The notes under the pieces: model-generated
Told to the model about the DNA's origin: nothing
The model's database searches: none
What the model saw: only the letters and a program-made list of their open reading frames with translations
Translations under genes and position numbers: made by a program
In this document: positions 21,080-27,436 of the stretch, in pieces
Position numbering within the stretch: the first letter of the stretch is position 1
How the letters are laid out: each line of letters opens with the position of its first letter
DNA from: a virus
Strand: one strand, 5' to 3'
Length of the DNA: 34,458 nt
Virus record (IMG/VR): IMGVR_UViG_3300046837_000164
Location: 1-34,458 of that record

Positions 21080-21961
21080 TTACTCGATCACGCGCAGGAA
21101 GCCCTTCTTGGTATCGAACTTGATATCCTTGATGGTCTTTTCCTCGCGGAAGGCATTCCAAGCGTAGATACATGCCTGGAAATAGTTCGCCGGCTTGAGT
21201 TTGAGATCAGGATCTTTCGTTTCCTTGTCGGAAATATTCTTCAGCCATCCGTCAAGGATCGTCGCTGGCGCGTTGTCCTCATATTCGACGCCACCGCGCG
21301 AAACCTGCTCCCAGAAAGTACGCGCGCCGGTTTCGTTCGCTGTAAACGTCGCATACATTGCGCTGACGACCTGGATCTTCCTCATCTCTGGCGTCTTGAT
21401 GCTGAAGGTGTCGCCGATCCAGCGGATGAAGGAGTGCAGACCAGTTTCGCTGAACAGTTCATATGCCTTGTCGCCGGCGGGGACCGATATGCCTTCGACG
21501 CTGCGGCGCCACCAAACAACGCCATCAACGGCAATCTTGGCCGAGGATTTAGGCACTTCTCGCACGGGCTCATAAAGCCCTTGAAATGCACCAGCCACGT
21601 CGCCTGACGACCGTCCCGACTTACGATCATCAAACTGCTGGAACAGCTGCGCGAGATCTTCCTCCTTTGCTACTTCATACTCGTCCTGGTGGACTTTAAG
21701 CCCTTGGGGAAAATTGCCATTGAGTTCGCACAGCATGGTGCTGCTGTGCTGGCCATTCATCCGCCAACGCTGATTGCCCATCCTTGCGGTAGCCCAGTGG
21801 AAAGTCACAAGCTGACACGGGTCAGCCGTGGCCTTTTCCATTAGATGCTTGACGCGATTAGGGTTGAGATCGCGCTCGGTGGGGGATGGAGTGAGTTCGC
21901 GAAACTCTTGCGCCAGACTTGGCGTAAGATCCTTTACTTCAGATTTCACTAAGCGAAACAT
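21080..21961 (-). CDS. ParB/sulfiredoxin-like domain protein, hypothetical
   Basis: 293 aa, with AAGGA upstream of ATG 21961. The N-terminal 80 residues (LTPSPTERDLNPNRVKHLMEKATADPCQLVTFHWATARMGNQRWRMNGQHSSTML) follow the ParB/Srx-like pattern: a list of loci, a strand, then the G-Q-H-x-x loop that in ParB is GExR. The remaining ~200 residues are mostly helical (FSETGLHSFIRWIGDTF, YFQACIYAWNAFREEKTIKDIKF) and I do not recognise them. Phage proteins of this group may bind nucleotides or cut DNA. It pairs with the HTH protein upstream. Confidence 0.6.
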   Translation of the reverse strand: MFRLVKSEVKDLTPSLAQEFRELTPSPTERDLNPNRVKHLMEKATADPCQLVTFHWATARMGNQRWRMNGQHSSTMLCELNGNFPQGLKVHQDEYEVAKEEDLAQLFQQFDDRKSGRSSGDVAGAFQGLYEPVREVPKSSAKIAVDGVVWWRRSVEGISVPAGDKAYELFSETGLHSFIRWIGDTFSIKTPEMRKIQVVSAMYATFTANETGARTFWEQVSRGGVEYEDNAPATILDGWLKNISDKETKDPDLKLKPANYFQACIYAWNAFREEKTIKDIKFDTKKGFLRVIE

Positions 21962-22018
21962 AGGAACGTCCTTTAGGCACAGGGAAAGCCTTTCCGGTGC
22001 ATGCCGACAACCGGGTGG

Positions 22019-22774
22019 CTACTTGGTCCATTGATCGACGATTTGCTGAAGTTTTCCGGCAAGATAGGCGACCGTGTTCGGTGACATGGTCGCCATATTC
22101 TTTTTGCCTTCGGCTTTCAGGCCGTCGATGATCGGACCGAGTTTCGTAATCAGCTCTTGCGAGCCGATTGTTTGTTTGTTGGGAAAGATGCGGTATTCGG
22201 TGTGCTTTCCGACCTGTTTTTGCTCACATTTCAGGCCGTATGCTTTTCTCTTAATAATTTGCTCAAGTGTTGCTATAACGTGGTCTTCGTCGCGGCCGAG
22301 TTTTTCCGCAATGGTGCCGGGCTTGTGCCACTTGCCATCCGCAAAGTGTTCTTTGATATCCTGACCAATGTGCGGGCGGCGTTTGGCTTGCAGTGAAAGT
22401 TCTTCAGCAATGAGTTTCTGCACAGCGATAAACCGCTGGCGCTCATTGCCGCTCTCTTTTTCTGTTTGCTCCCAGTAACCCCGGAACCGGCGCTCGGTTA
22501 GGTTGGAAGGTAAGGATTCTGGATTTATCACCGTGGTGATAAATCGCAGAAAGCTGCCAAACCGAAGATTGTAGTTAACCCACGTCTGCCCTTTACCCTC
22601 TCGCTTCGCCAGTTCGTCTTGCGTCCAGCCCGAGTGCAAGAACAGCTTGGCGAGTTCCTGGTCGAAACGCGCGCCGGCATGCTTGCGCTGGTCGGCGAGC
22701 TTGGCGCGTTCGGCGTCATACTCGGCAGCGGTCATCCGACTAGTCCGAACAAATGCAATGACGGATTCAGTCAC
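22019..22774 (-). CDS. HTH protein (ParB-HTH-like), hypothetical
   Basis: 251 aa from GTG 22774, which has GGGAGAAG just upstream and overlaps the previous stop by 8 bases. The frame extends to 22831, but that part covers the neighbouring gene; ATG 22735 is an alternative. Residues 38-80 (QELAKLFLHSGWTQDELAKREGKGQTWVNYNLRFGSFLRFI) read as a helix-turn-helix of the ParB central-domain type. A second winged-helix-like part follows (GKWHKPGTIAEKLGRDEDHVIATLEQIIKRKAYGL). It is probably a DNA-binding regulator or partition/replication factor acting with the 21080 gene. Confidence 0.6.
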   Translation of the reverse strand: MTESVIAFVRTSRMTAAEYDAERAKLADQRKHAGARFDQELAKLFLHSGWTQDELAKREGKGQTWVNYNLRFGSFLRFITTVINPESLPSNLTERRFRGYWEQTEKESGNERQRFIAVQKLIAEELSLQAKRRPHIGQDIKEHFADGKWHKPGTIAEKLGRDEDHVIATLEQIIKRKAYGLKCEQKQVGKHTEYRIFPNKQTIGSQELITKLGPIIDGLKAEGKKNMATMSPNTVAYLAGKLQQIVDQWTK

Positions 22775-22976
22775 GGTTCTTCTCCCGATGTGCATCGCGC
22801 ATGGCGGCGAGTTCTTTCCGCCAGTCGTCAAGGTCGTGCTGTGCCCAGAAGATCAGGGTCCGGATCTTGTCCATGGACGCCTGGATGGCATCGCAAGTGG
22901 CGATCGCCTTCAGCCTGTCGTGACGCGACAGGTGGTCGACGACATCGCTAATGGGATCGTTGGGGTCTGACGGCAC
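22767..22976 (-). CDS. First gene of the leftward early operon, hypothetical
   Basis: 69 aa from GTG 22976. Helical and charged: SDPNDPISDVVDHLSRHDRLKAIATCDAIQASMDKIRTLIFWAQHDLDDWRKELAAMRDAHRE. Its ribosome site GGAGAG (22985-22990) is one arm of a 6-bp hairpin. It lies immediately behind the operator-covered promoter at 23004-23047, so it should be the first leftward product after induction. No family recognised. Confidence 0.65.
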   Translation of the reverse strand: MPSDPNDPISDVVDHLSRHDRLKAIATCDAIQASMDKIRTLIFWAQHDLDDWRKELAAMRDAHREKNRD

Positions 22977-22984
22977 GGCGCGAT

Positions 22985-23002
22985 CTCTCCGAAGGTGGAG
23001 AG
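22985..23002 (-). promoter_or_regulatory. Leader hairpin that includes the ribosome site of the first leftward gene
   Basis: CTCTCC-N6-GGAGAG on the minus strand, with GGAGAG eight bases before GTG 22976. Pairing would hide the ribosome site. This may damp leaky translation in the lysogen, but it could also be chance. Confidence 0.45.
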
Positions 23003-23003
23003 T

Positions 23004-23032
23004 TCTCTAGGACAATCCGTCCTAGGCGTCAA
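23004..23032 (-). promoter_or_regulatory. Leftward early promoter (PL-like)
   Basis: Minus strand: TTGACG (23027-23032) as -35, a 17-base spacer and TAGAGA (23004-23009) as -10. The -35 matches the sigma-70 consensus at 5 of 6; the -10 is weak (3 of 6). The spacer is almost fully covered by operator 23007-23025, and the -35 touches operator 23031-23047, a natural arrangement for repression. Confidence 0.6.
23007..23025. promoter_or_regulatory. Repressor operator 1 (leftward promoter)
   Basis: CTAGGAC-N5-GTCCTAG, a perfect 7-bp-arm palindrome. It lies between the -10 and -35 boxes of the leftward promoter. It shares the core TAGGAC-N5-GTCCTA with 23397-23417. Confidence 0.8.
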
Positions 23033-23047
23033 GGACTATTTGTCCTA
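23031..23047. promoter_or_regulatory. Repressor operator 2 (leftward promoter)
   Basis: AAGGAC-N5-GTCCTA, the same core with one outer mismatch. It is centred about 23 bases from operator 1 (near two helix turns), so dimers could bind cooperatively. It overlaps the last codon of the repressor gene. Confidence 0.75.
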
Positions 23048-23341
23048 GATATCTTTAGTCTTGCGCTTCCGGTTAACTACCCGCGCCAGCGGGACAATCT
23101 CGATTGGAGCCCGACCGCGCCCGGTGAATAACCAGCCAATGTCGATCGCACACACGGTGCAGAATCTGGGAACGAGATAGTGAGGGAGCAGGGAGCGGGT
23201 CTCGTATTGCTTATATTTACCCTGGTCTATTTGTAGAACTTCGGCGATTTCGTGCTGCTTCAGCCCGCGGCCGTCCCGCGCTTGCCTCACGCGCTCAATA
23301 AACTGCTGCTTATAAATGCTCTCAGAGGTTTCCCCGGCCAT
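23045..23341 (-). CDS. XRE-family repressor (CI-like), short form
   Basis: 98 aa from ATG 23341. The frame is open to 23530, but codon quality drops before 23341 and operator 3 lies there, so the short form is preferred. Residues 11-50 form an XRE helix-turn-helix (QFIERVRQARDGRGLKQHEIAEVLQIDQGKYKQYE), followed by LPHYLVPRFCTVCAIDIGWLFTGRGR, typical of rhizobial phage regulators. There is no S24 self-cleavage domain, so RecA-driven cleavage is not expected and induction must work another way. Its binding sites are very likely the three palindromes at 23007, 23031 and 23397. Confidence 0.8.
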   Translation of the reverse strand: MAGETSESIYKQQFIERVRQARDGRGLKQHEIAEVLQIDQGKYKQYETRSLLPHYLVPRFCTVCAIDIGWLFTGRGRAPIEIVPLARVVNRKRKTKDI

Positions 23342-23396
23342 GGGATAATTTTGGCCGAGTTTTGCTGTGTAATCGTGGGACACGTTGGTCTTGATT

Positions 23397-23417
23397 TTTA
23401 GGACTGATTGTCCTAAA
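23397..23417. promoter_or_regulatory. Repressor operator 3 (divergent repressor/cro region)
   Basis: TTTAGGAC-N5-GTCCTAAA, a perfect palindrome with 8-bp arms and the best of the three copies. It lies 10 bases before the rightward ATG 23427 and 56 bases before the leftward repressor ATG 23341. Binding here can control both the rightward operon and the repressor itself. Confidence 0.8.
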
Positions 23418-23426
23418 GGGTTGGCC

Positions 23427-23657
23427 ATGTTCGCACCAACCTCATTCAGATCGATCATCGAACTTTGGCCGTCACCGTCACCGGATTCGATGGCGATGGA
23501 AATCGGTGCTGGCATTCCGGCGGTGCGCAAATGGTATCAGCGCGACCGCATTCCGGCTGAGTGGTGGGTAGCCGTTCTCGCTTCGGAGCCGGCAAGAGCC
23601 GCTGGTGTGAATGCGGAGACATTGGCGGCATTGGTCGCTCGCGAAACAGCATCCTAA
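23427..23657 (+). CDS. Cro-like small regulator
   Basis: 76 aa from ATG 23427 (AAGGG eight bases upstream); the upstream open frame to 23385 runs through operator 3. The segment SIIELWPSPSPDSMAMEIGAGIPAVRKWYQRDRIPAEWWVAVL fits the Cro/YdaS-type helix-turn-helix (xxxGixxxaVxxWxxRxxIPxexW). It is transcribed away from the repressor, which is the place of cro. It probably competes for the same operators and starts the rightward early operon. Confidence 0.75.
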   Translation: MFAPTSFRSIIELWPSPSPDSMAMEIGAGIPAVRKWYQRDRIPAEWWVAVLASEPARAAGVNAETLAALVARETAS

Positions 23658-23675
23658 TCGCAGAGCGGGGGGCTC

Positions 23676-24176
23676 ATGCGCGGACCATCCAGCAACGCCG
23701 CCATTCCAGCAAATCAGATGGCTTCCGAAATGGGGCCATCAATGCCCCGCAACGGGGCCATCATCGCGGTCTTCAAGACTTTATTCCCGCAGCACACACG
23801 CAAGGCTTTAGCCCGTCTTTTGGGGCTTTCTGACGGTGCCGCGCGCAAGAAACTAAGCGGCGAGCGCGCCTTCTCATCCGACGAACTCGCCGCACTCCTT
23901 CGCTCCGAACATGGGCTCGACTTTCTGGCGGAAATCATGACCGACGCAAAACCGAAATGGTGGGTGATCGTCAACTCGGCGTTCAAGCTCGGCGCCATGC
24001 GCCGCCACCGGCAGCACCTACAAGAGGCGATCAATGAAGCCGAACGGCTGGGGGACACGCTGGCCCGAGCGGAAACTGCCTTGGGCATTTGCGACGAGGA
24101 CTTTCATCGCCCTCAAATTGATGCGCTGGGCGAGATCCGCCGCGGTCTTCGTGGCCCCTTGGCTCGCCGACGATAG
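23676..24176 (+). CDS. Hypothetical regulator-like protein
   Basis: Up to 166 aa; ATGs at 23676, 23718, 23730 and 23742 are all possible and I cannot decide. The conserved-looking part starts near NGAIIAVFKTLFPQHTRKALARLLGLSDGAARKKLSGERAFSSDELAALLRSEHG, an HTH-like stretch. A helical section (RHRQHLQEAINEAERLGDTLARAETALG) follows. It sits between cro and gcrA-like genes. It may be a CII-type or other early regulator; not identified. Confidence 0.6.
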   Translation: MRGPSSNAAIPANQMASEMGPSMPRNGAIIAVFKTLFPQHTRKALARLLGLSDGAARKKLSGERAFSSDELAALLRSEHGLDFLAEIMTDAKPKWWVIVNSAFKLGAMRRHRQHLQEAINEAERLGDTLARAETALGICDEDFHRPQIDALGEIRRGLRGPLARRR

Positions 24177-24184
24177 GCCATGAC

Positions 24185-24616
24185 ATGCCGCAAGCCTGGC
24201 CGAACGTGGACTGGACCGACGAACGCCGCGAGCAGGTGCGGCAGCTCTGGGAAGCCGGCTTCACCGCCGGCCAGATCGCGCGGCGGCTCAATATCGGCAT
24301 CACCCGCAACGCCATCATCGGCCTGGTGCATCGCAACGGGTTCGTGCGGCCACTGACGCGCAAGAAGCCGCGCAAGCCAACGCCGACCAAGAAGAAACGG
24401 GCGGCGCCGAAACAGCCACGGCCGGTCGCGGTTCACATCACGCCGCCACCGCCGCCGCCACCTCCCACGCCGATCGGCGAGCTGACCATCGAGCAATTGG
24501 ACGACCATCATTGCCGCTGGCCGACCGGCGACAGCCCGTTCCGCTACTGCGGCGATCGCAAGCGCGACGGCTCGTCCTATTGCGAAACGCATCACCGGAA
24601 AGGAACGCACGGATGA
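24185..24616 (+). CDS. gcrA: GcrA-family cell-cycle regulator, phage-encoded
   Basis: 143 aa. N-terminal VDWTDERREQVRQLWEAGFTAGQIARRLNIGITRNAIIGLVHRNGF is the GcrA DNA-binding domain, close to the Caulobacter sequence (WTDERVSTLKKLW...GVTRNAVIGKVHRLGL). A basic and proline-rich linker follows (KKPRKPTPTKKKRAAPK, then eight prolines). The C-terminus CRWPTGDSPFRYCGDRKRDGSSYCETHHR is the GcrA end that in Caulobacter contacts sigma-70. Host GcrA activates promoters with methylated GANTC sites. A phage copy could retarget RNA polymerase to phage promoters or hold the host cell-cycle state. Slightly shorter than the Caulobacter protein because of the linker. Confidence 0.92.
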   Translation: MPQAWPNVDWTDERREQVRQLWEAGFTAGQIARRLNIGITRNAIIGLVHRNGFVRPLTRKKPRKPTPTKKKRAAPKQPRPVAVHITPPPPPPPPTPIGELTIEQLDDHHCRWPTGDSPFRYCGDRKRDGSSYCETHHRKGTHG

Positions 24617-24852
24617 GAACCGGCATGCCGCGTGGCCACCGCATGTTCAAGGGCGCCGACGGCGAGATCCCGATGGACCCGGCCGAGGCAACGGCGCGCG
24701 AGACGGCATCGCAACGGATGCTCGAACTGCTGGCCGAGCAGCATCCCGAGCGCGCCACGGTCAGCCATCCGCACGGCACCCGCTCGCCGCGGCGGATGCC
24801 GATGCCGCCGACCAGCGGCGGCAGCGTCCAGTCGATCGATTTCGAGGGGTGA
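24613..24852 (+). CDS. Hypothetical protein
   Basis: 79 aa from ATG 24613, overlapping the GcrA stop (ATGA); the open frame before it is a shadow. Contains MDPAEATARETASQRMLELLAEQHPERATVSH and a Pro/Arg-rich end. No domain recognised. Its stop overlaps a GTG six bases before the replication-protein ATG. Confidence 0.55.
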   Translation: MRTGMPRGHRMFKGADGEIPMDPAEATARETASQRMLELLAEQHPERATVSHPHGTRSPRRMPMPPTSGGSVQSIDFEG

Positions 24853-24854
24853 AC

Positions 24855-25640
24855 ATGAAGCGTCCTTGGATTCCGCTCCATGTCGGCGACTACACAAAGG
24901 ATACCGGGCATCTGCGCGCCGCCGGCAATGGTGCCTACCTTTCGCTGATCATGCACTACTGGTCGACCGGCGGCTTACCCACCGACGACTACTCGCTCGC
25001 CACCATCGCCAAGATGTCCGATCGCGAATGGCTGCAGCACAAACCCACCATCCAGGCTTTTTTTCACGATGGCTGGAAACACAAGCGCATCGACGCCGAG
25101 ATAGCCCTTGCGGACAAACGCTACGAACGTCGAGCAACGGCCGGCTCAAAGGGCGGAAAAGCTAGAGCAATGCCAGAGCAATGCTCAAGCAATGCTATGC
25201 CAATGCAAAAGCAACCTACAACCTACAAAGAACAAGAAGAAAGAAAGGAAGAAAGGAAAGAACGCGCGCGCGAGATGCGCGCTTCGCCTTCCTTCGACGA
25301 GTTCTGGCAGATCTACCCCAACAAGGTGGGCAAAAGCGCAGCGCAAAAGGCATTTGCTCGAATAGCCCAGGCGCAAACGACCACCTTTGAAATCCTGATG
25401 ACCGGCCTGCGTGCCTACGTCGCTAAGACCGACGACCGGCCGTGGTGCAACCCGGCCACGTGGCTCAACCAGGGTCGCTGGGACGACCAACCCGCAGAGG
25501 CAATCCATGAAACCAGTAGGCGCCAGCAGCGTAGTCCAATCACCGAAGCACTTGACCGACAGGCTGAACGCTACCGATGCAAGGATGGCGACGGCGACGA
25601 AGTACGCGAAAATCTTGTTAGGCTGTTACCGAACAGGTGA
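24855..25640 (+). CDS. Replication initiation protein, DUF1376 (YdaU-like)
   Basis: 261 aa from ATG 24855 with GAGGGG just upstream; GTG 24849 is an alternative. The N-terminal ~90 residues (WIPLHVGDYTKDTGHLRAAGNGAYLSLIMHYWSTGGLPTDD) are a clear DUF1376 domain, found in phage replication proteins that act like lambda O. A low-complexity linker (PEQCSSNAMPMQKQ... EERKEERKERARE) is followed by FDEFWQIYPNKVGKSAAQKAFARI, the C-terminal domain often seen in such proteins. The linker DNA holds five 11-bp iterons and an A-rich purine tract, so the gene probably contains the origin, as lambda O does. Confidence 0.82.
   Translation: MKRPWIPLHVGDYTKDTGHLRAAGNGAYLSLIMHYWSTGGLPTDDYSLATIAKMSDREWLQHKPTIQAFFHDGWKHKRIDAEIALADKRYERRATAGSKGGKARAMPEQCSSNAMPMQKQPTTYKEQEERKEERKERAREMRASPSFDEFWQIYPNKVGKSAAQKAFARIAQAQTTTFEILMTGLRAYVAKTDDRPWCNPATWLNQGRWDDQPAEAIHETSRRQQRSPITEALDRQAERYRCKDGDGDEVRENLVRLLPNR
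25164..25262 (+). other. Probable replication origin: 11-bp iterons plus A-rich purine tract
   Basis: Five units start at 25164, 25175, 25186, 25197 and 25208, exactly 11 bases apart. Units 1 and 2 are AGAGCAATGC, unit 3 is CAAGCAATGC, unit 4 ATGCCAATGC and unit 5 AAAGCAACCT. About 15 bases later comes a nearly pure purine run (25224-25262) rich in A. Iterons next to an easily melted tract inside the initiator gene repeat the plan of lambda ori within O. Confidence 0.65.
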
Positions 25641-26043
25641 GGCCAACGATCCCGAAGTCTACGCTAGCGCGGTCACGCATATCCTCGCGCAATATCCCGA
25701 AGACATCATGCGCTCGGTATCCGATCCACTGACCGGCCTACCCAGCAAGATCGAGTGGTTGCCAAAACTTAAAGAGGTGCTCGCCGCTTGCGAGGAAATC
25801 GCCGGCTTTCGTCGCCGCATGAGCGAATGGGACCAGCGTACCGCGCAGCAATTGGCGGAGCGTGAAAAACTGGAGCAAGCCGGCCCACGCAAAGTGCCGC
25901 AACACATGCTCGATGAATTGGCCGCCGCCGGCCTCACCAAGCAACCGCGACTGCGTGATCTCGAAACGCCGGGCAAGGTGATGGCCAAGTACGGCATCTC
26001 GCAAGCGCAATGGGACGCCATTCCAAATGCAAACCCAAAGTGA
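25507..26043 (+). CDS. Replication-associated hypothetical protein
   Basis: 178 aa from ATG 25507 with AGAGG six bases upstream. This start overlaps the DUF1376 gene by 134 bases; ATG 25585 would give 152 aa. The core NDPEVYASAVTHILAQYPEDIMRSVSDPLTGLPSKIEWLPKLKEVLAACEEIAGFRRRM is a pattern I associate with proteins that follow DUF1376 initiators in rhizobial phages. The helical C-terminus ends in KVMAKYGISQAQWDAIPNA. By place it may be a helicase loader (lambda P-like), which is inference only. Confidence 0.6.
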   Translation: MKPVGASSVVQSPKHLTDRLNATDARMATATKYAKILLGCYRTGEANDPEVYASAVTHILAQYPEDIMRSVSDPLTGLPSKIEWLPKLKEVLAACEEIAGFRRRMSEWDQRTAQQLAEREKLEQAGPRKVPQHMLDELAAAGLTKQPRLRDLETPGKVMAKYGISQAQWDAIPNANPK

Positions 26044-26263
26044 CGTCTACGACGACCGCCGCGAATTGCGCGCCTGGCGGCTCGGCCGTCTCGCCGACCG
26101 ATGCTTCCTGGCCGAATGCCACCGCCGCCAGCTCGATCCCTACTTCGCCGTGTTGGCGCCGCTCGACGCCATCACCGGCACGGACACGGTAGATGCGAAG
26201 GTTCTGCGTCAGGCGATCGCTGACGTTGAAGCTGGCCGGGTGGTCGAGCGTGACGATTTCTGA
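26027..26263 (+). CDS. Hypothetical protein
   Basis: 78 aa from ATG 26027, overlapping the upstream gene by 17 bases. Arg-rich start (VYDDRRELRAWRLGRLADRCFLAECHRRQLDPYFAVLAPLDAI) and an acidic end. GC-rich third positions support coding. The stop overlaps the ATG of the mini-ORF at 26263 (TGATG). Function unknown. Confidence 0.55.
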   Translation: MQTQSDVYDDRRELRAWRLGRLADRCFLAECHRRQLDPYFAVLAPLDAITGTDTVDAKVLRQAIADVEAGRVVERDDF

Positions 26264-26298
26264 TGGCAAAATTTAACCAACCGAGGAAACCACGATGA
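26263..26298 (+). CDS. Eleven-codon bridging mini-ORF
   Basis: ATG 26263 overlaps the upstream stop (TGATG) and its TGA 26296-26298 overlaps the downstream ATG 26295 (ATGA). The peptide is MAKFNQPRKPR. The downstream gene's ribosome site (GAGGAA) lies within it. Same arrangement as 8878-8910. Confidence 0.35.
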   Translation: MAKFNQPRKPR

Positions 26299-26663
26299 AC
26301 AACATCACGACCAACGGGACCAAGCCGCCGACGCCGAACCTGCCGTCATTCCGCACCCAGGCGATGAACGCCTTCATCGAAAGCCAGCAAACGCGTGAGC
26401 ACGAACTCGACACGGCCTACCGCGATCTGGCTGACGCGAGGGTTCTGATCCGCAGTCTCGAAACCGAGTTGGAAGGCGTGCGCTCAAACCTCACCCAGGT
26501 CGAAAGCCGGATGACGACCGCGATCGCCGAGCGCGACCTCGCCAAGGATCAGCAGGTCAGCCTGGCGACCATCCTCAACTCGATCCAGCACCTACTCGCG
26601 CAGGCCGGCGTTCCGACGCTGGCGGCACAAGCCGCCGTCCAAGCCGAAGTTGCGGAAGGTTGA
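26295..26663 (+). CDS. Coiled-coil hypothetical protein
   Basis: 122 aa; GAGGAA lies eight bases before ATG 26295. Residues 30-95 form a coiled coil (LDTAYRDLADARVLIRSLETELEGVRSNLTQVESRMTTAIAERDLAKDQQ), followed by a hydrophobic helix (LATILNSIQHLLAQAGV) and an Ala-rich end. Probably a small oligomeric protein. No further assignment. Confidence 0.6.
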   Translation: MNNITTNGTKPPTPNLPSFRTQAMNAFIESQQTREHELDTAYRDLADARVLIRSLETELEGVRSNLTQVESRMTTAIAERDLAKDQQVSLATILNSIQHLLAQAGVPTLAAQAAVQAEVAEG

Positions 26664-26666
26664 CCA

Positions 26667-26948
26667 ATGGCATCGCGCAAAATCCTAGGATCACACGATG
26701 CGCCGCCGCTACCACCTGACCTCCGCACCCTTGCCGGTGATCGCGTCCTCTCTGCCATCAACGATCGGCTGAATGGCATTGCTGATACGCTGATCGAATT
26801 GCGTGCGCTCGTCCTCGATGTTGTTAACGCTCAGAACCACATAAATGGTTCGCTAGGGGAACCCATCAGGACATTGCGCACCGAGATCAATACTCACCGG
26901 CTATACCTCGCCAAACTGCACGATGAAGCAAATGGTGCGGAAGGCTGA
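26667..26948 (+). CDS. Hypothetical protein
   Basis: 93 aa from ATG 26667, three bases after the upstream stop; its TGA overlaps the next ATG. Helical, with TLAGDRVLSAINDRLNGIADTLIELRALVLDVVNAQNHI. The middle has lower GC than its neighbours. Unknown function in the rightward early operon. Confidence 0.55.
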   Translation: MASRKILGSHDAPPLPPDLRTLAGDRVLSAINDRLNGIADTLIELRALVLDVVNAQNHINGSLGEPIRTLRTEINTHRLYLAKLHDEANGAEG

Positions 26949-27436
26949 TGCCGCGGACAACCACCATCACGCTCGACGCCGACCACGCCATCGCGCCGGA
27001 CGAGTGGTGCGCGAGCTGGGTGCAACGGCGGCTGATCGATGCCTACTCGACGGAACGCCGCCTGCCGCATTTGCGCCAGCGCGCCGTCAGCAACGCCTGG
27101 CCGTCGATGGTGATCGAGTTCTCCGACATCGTCGGCCGCGCCACCGAGGCCCGCGAGCAGGTGCTGCATTCCTGGGAATATGCCGGATCAGGCGTCACTG
27201 CCGTCGACATCGGAAAGATGGAAGCCGCCCACGACTGGCTGCGCATCATCCTCGCACCGTATCCGGAAGAACGCCTGTGCCTGGCGCAATGGGCGACGGC
27301 TATCGCCTATGGGCGATCGCTGCGCCGGTTGCTGCTGAAGCGCCACTGGTCGCGCAGTACGTTCTATCGGTTTGTTTCGGCCGGCGCCCACGTCATCGCG
27401 ATGGAACTGCAACGGCAGGGAAGGCCCGTCACATGA
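26948..27436 (+). CDS. DUF6362-like protein, hypothetical
   Basis: 162 aa from ATG 26948. The pattern ERRLPHLRQRAVSNAWPSMV...REQVLHSWEYAGSGVTAVDIGKMEAAHDWLRIIL...YGRSLRRLLLKRHWSRSTFYRFVSAGAHVIAMELQRQG resembles DUF6362 proteins of rhizobial phages: a small helical protein with an HTH-like end (WSRSTFYRFVSAG). DNA binding is possible, perhaps as a late regulator or a small-terminase-like factor. Its stop overlaps the next ATG (ATGA). Confidence 0.6.
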   Translation: MPRTTTITLDADHAIAPDEWCASWVQRRLIDAYSTERRLPHLRQRAVSNAWPSMVIEFSDIVGRATEAREQVLHSWEYAGSGVTAVDIGKMEAAHDWLRIILAPYPEERLCLAQWATAIAYGRSLRRLLLKRHWSRSTFYRFVSAGAHVIAMELQRQGRPVT

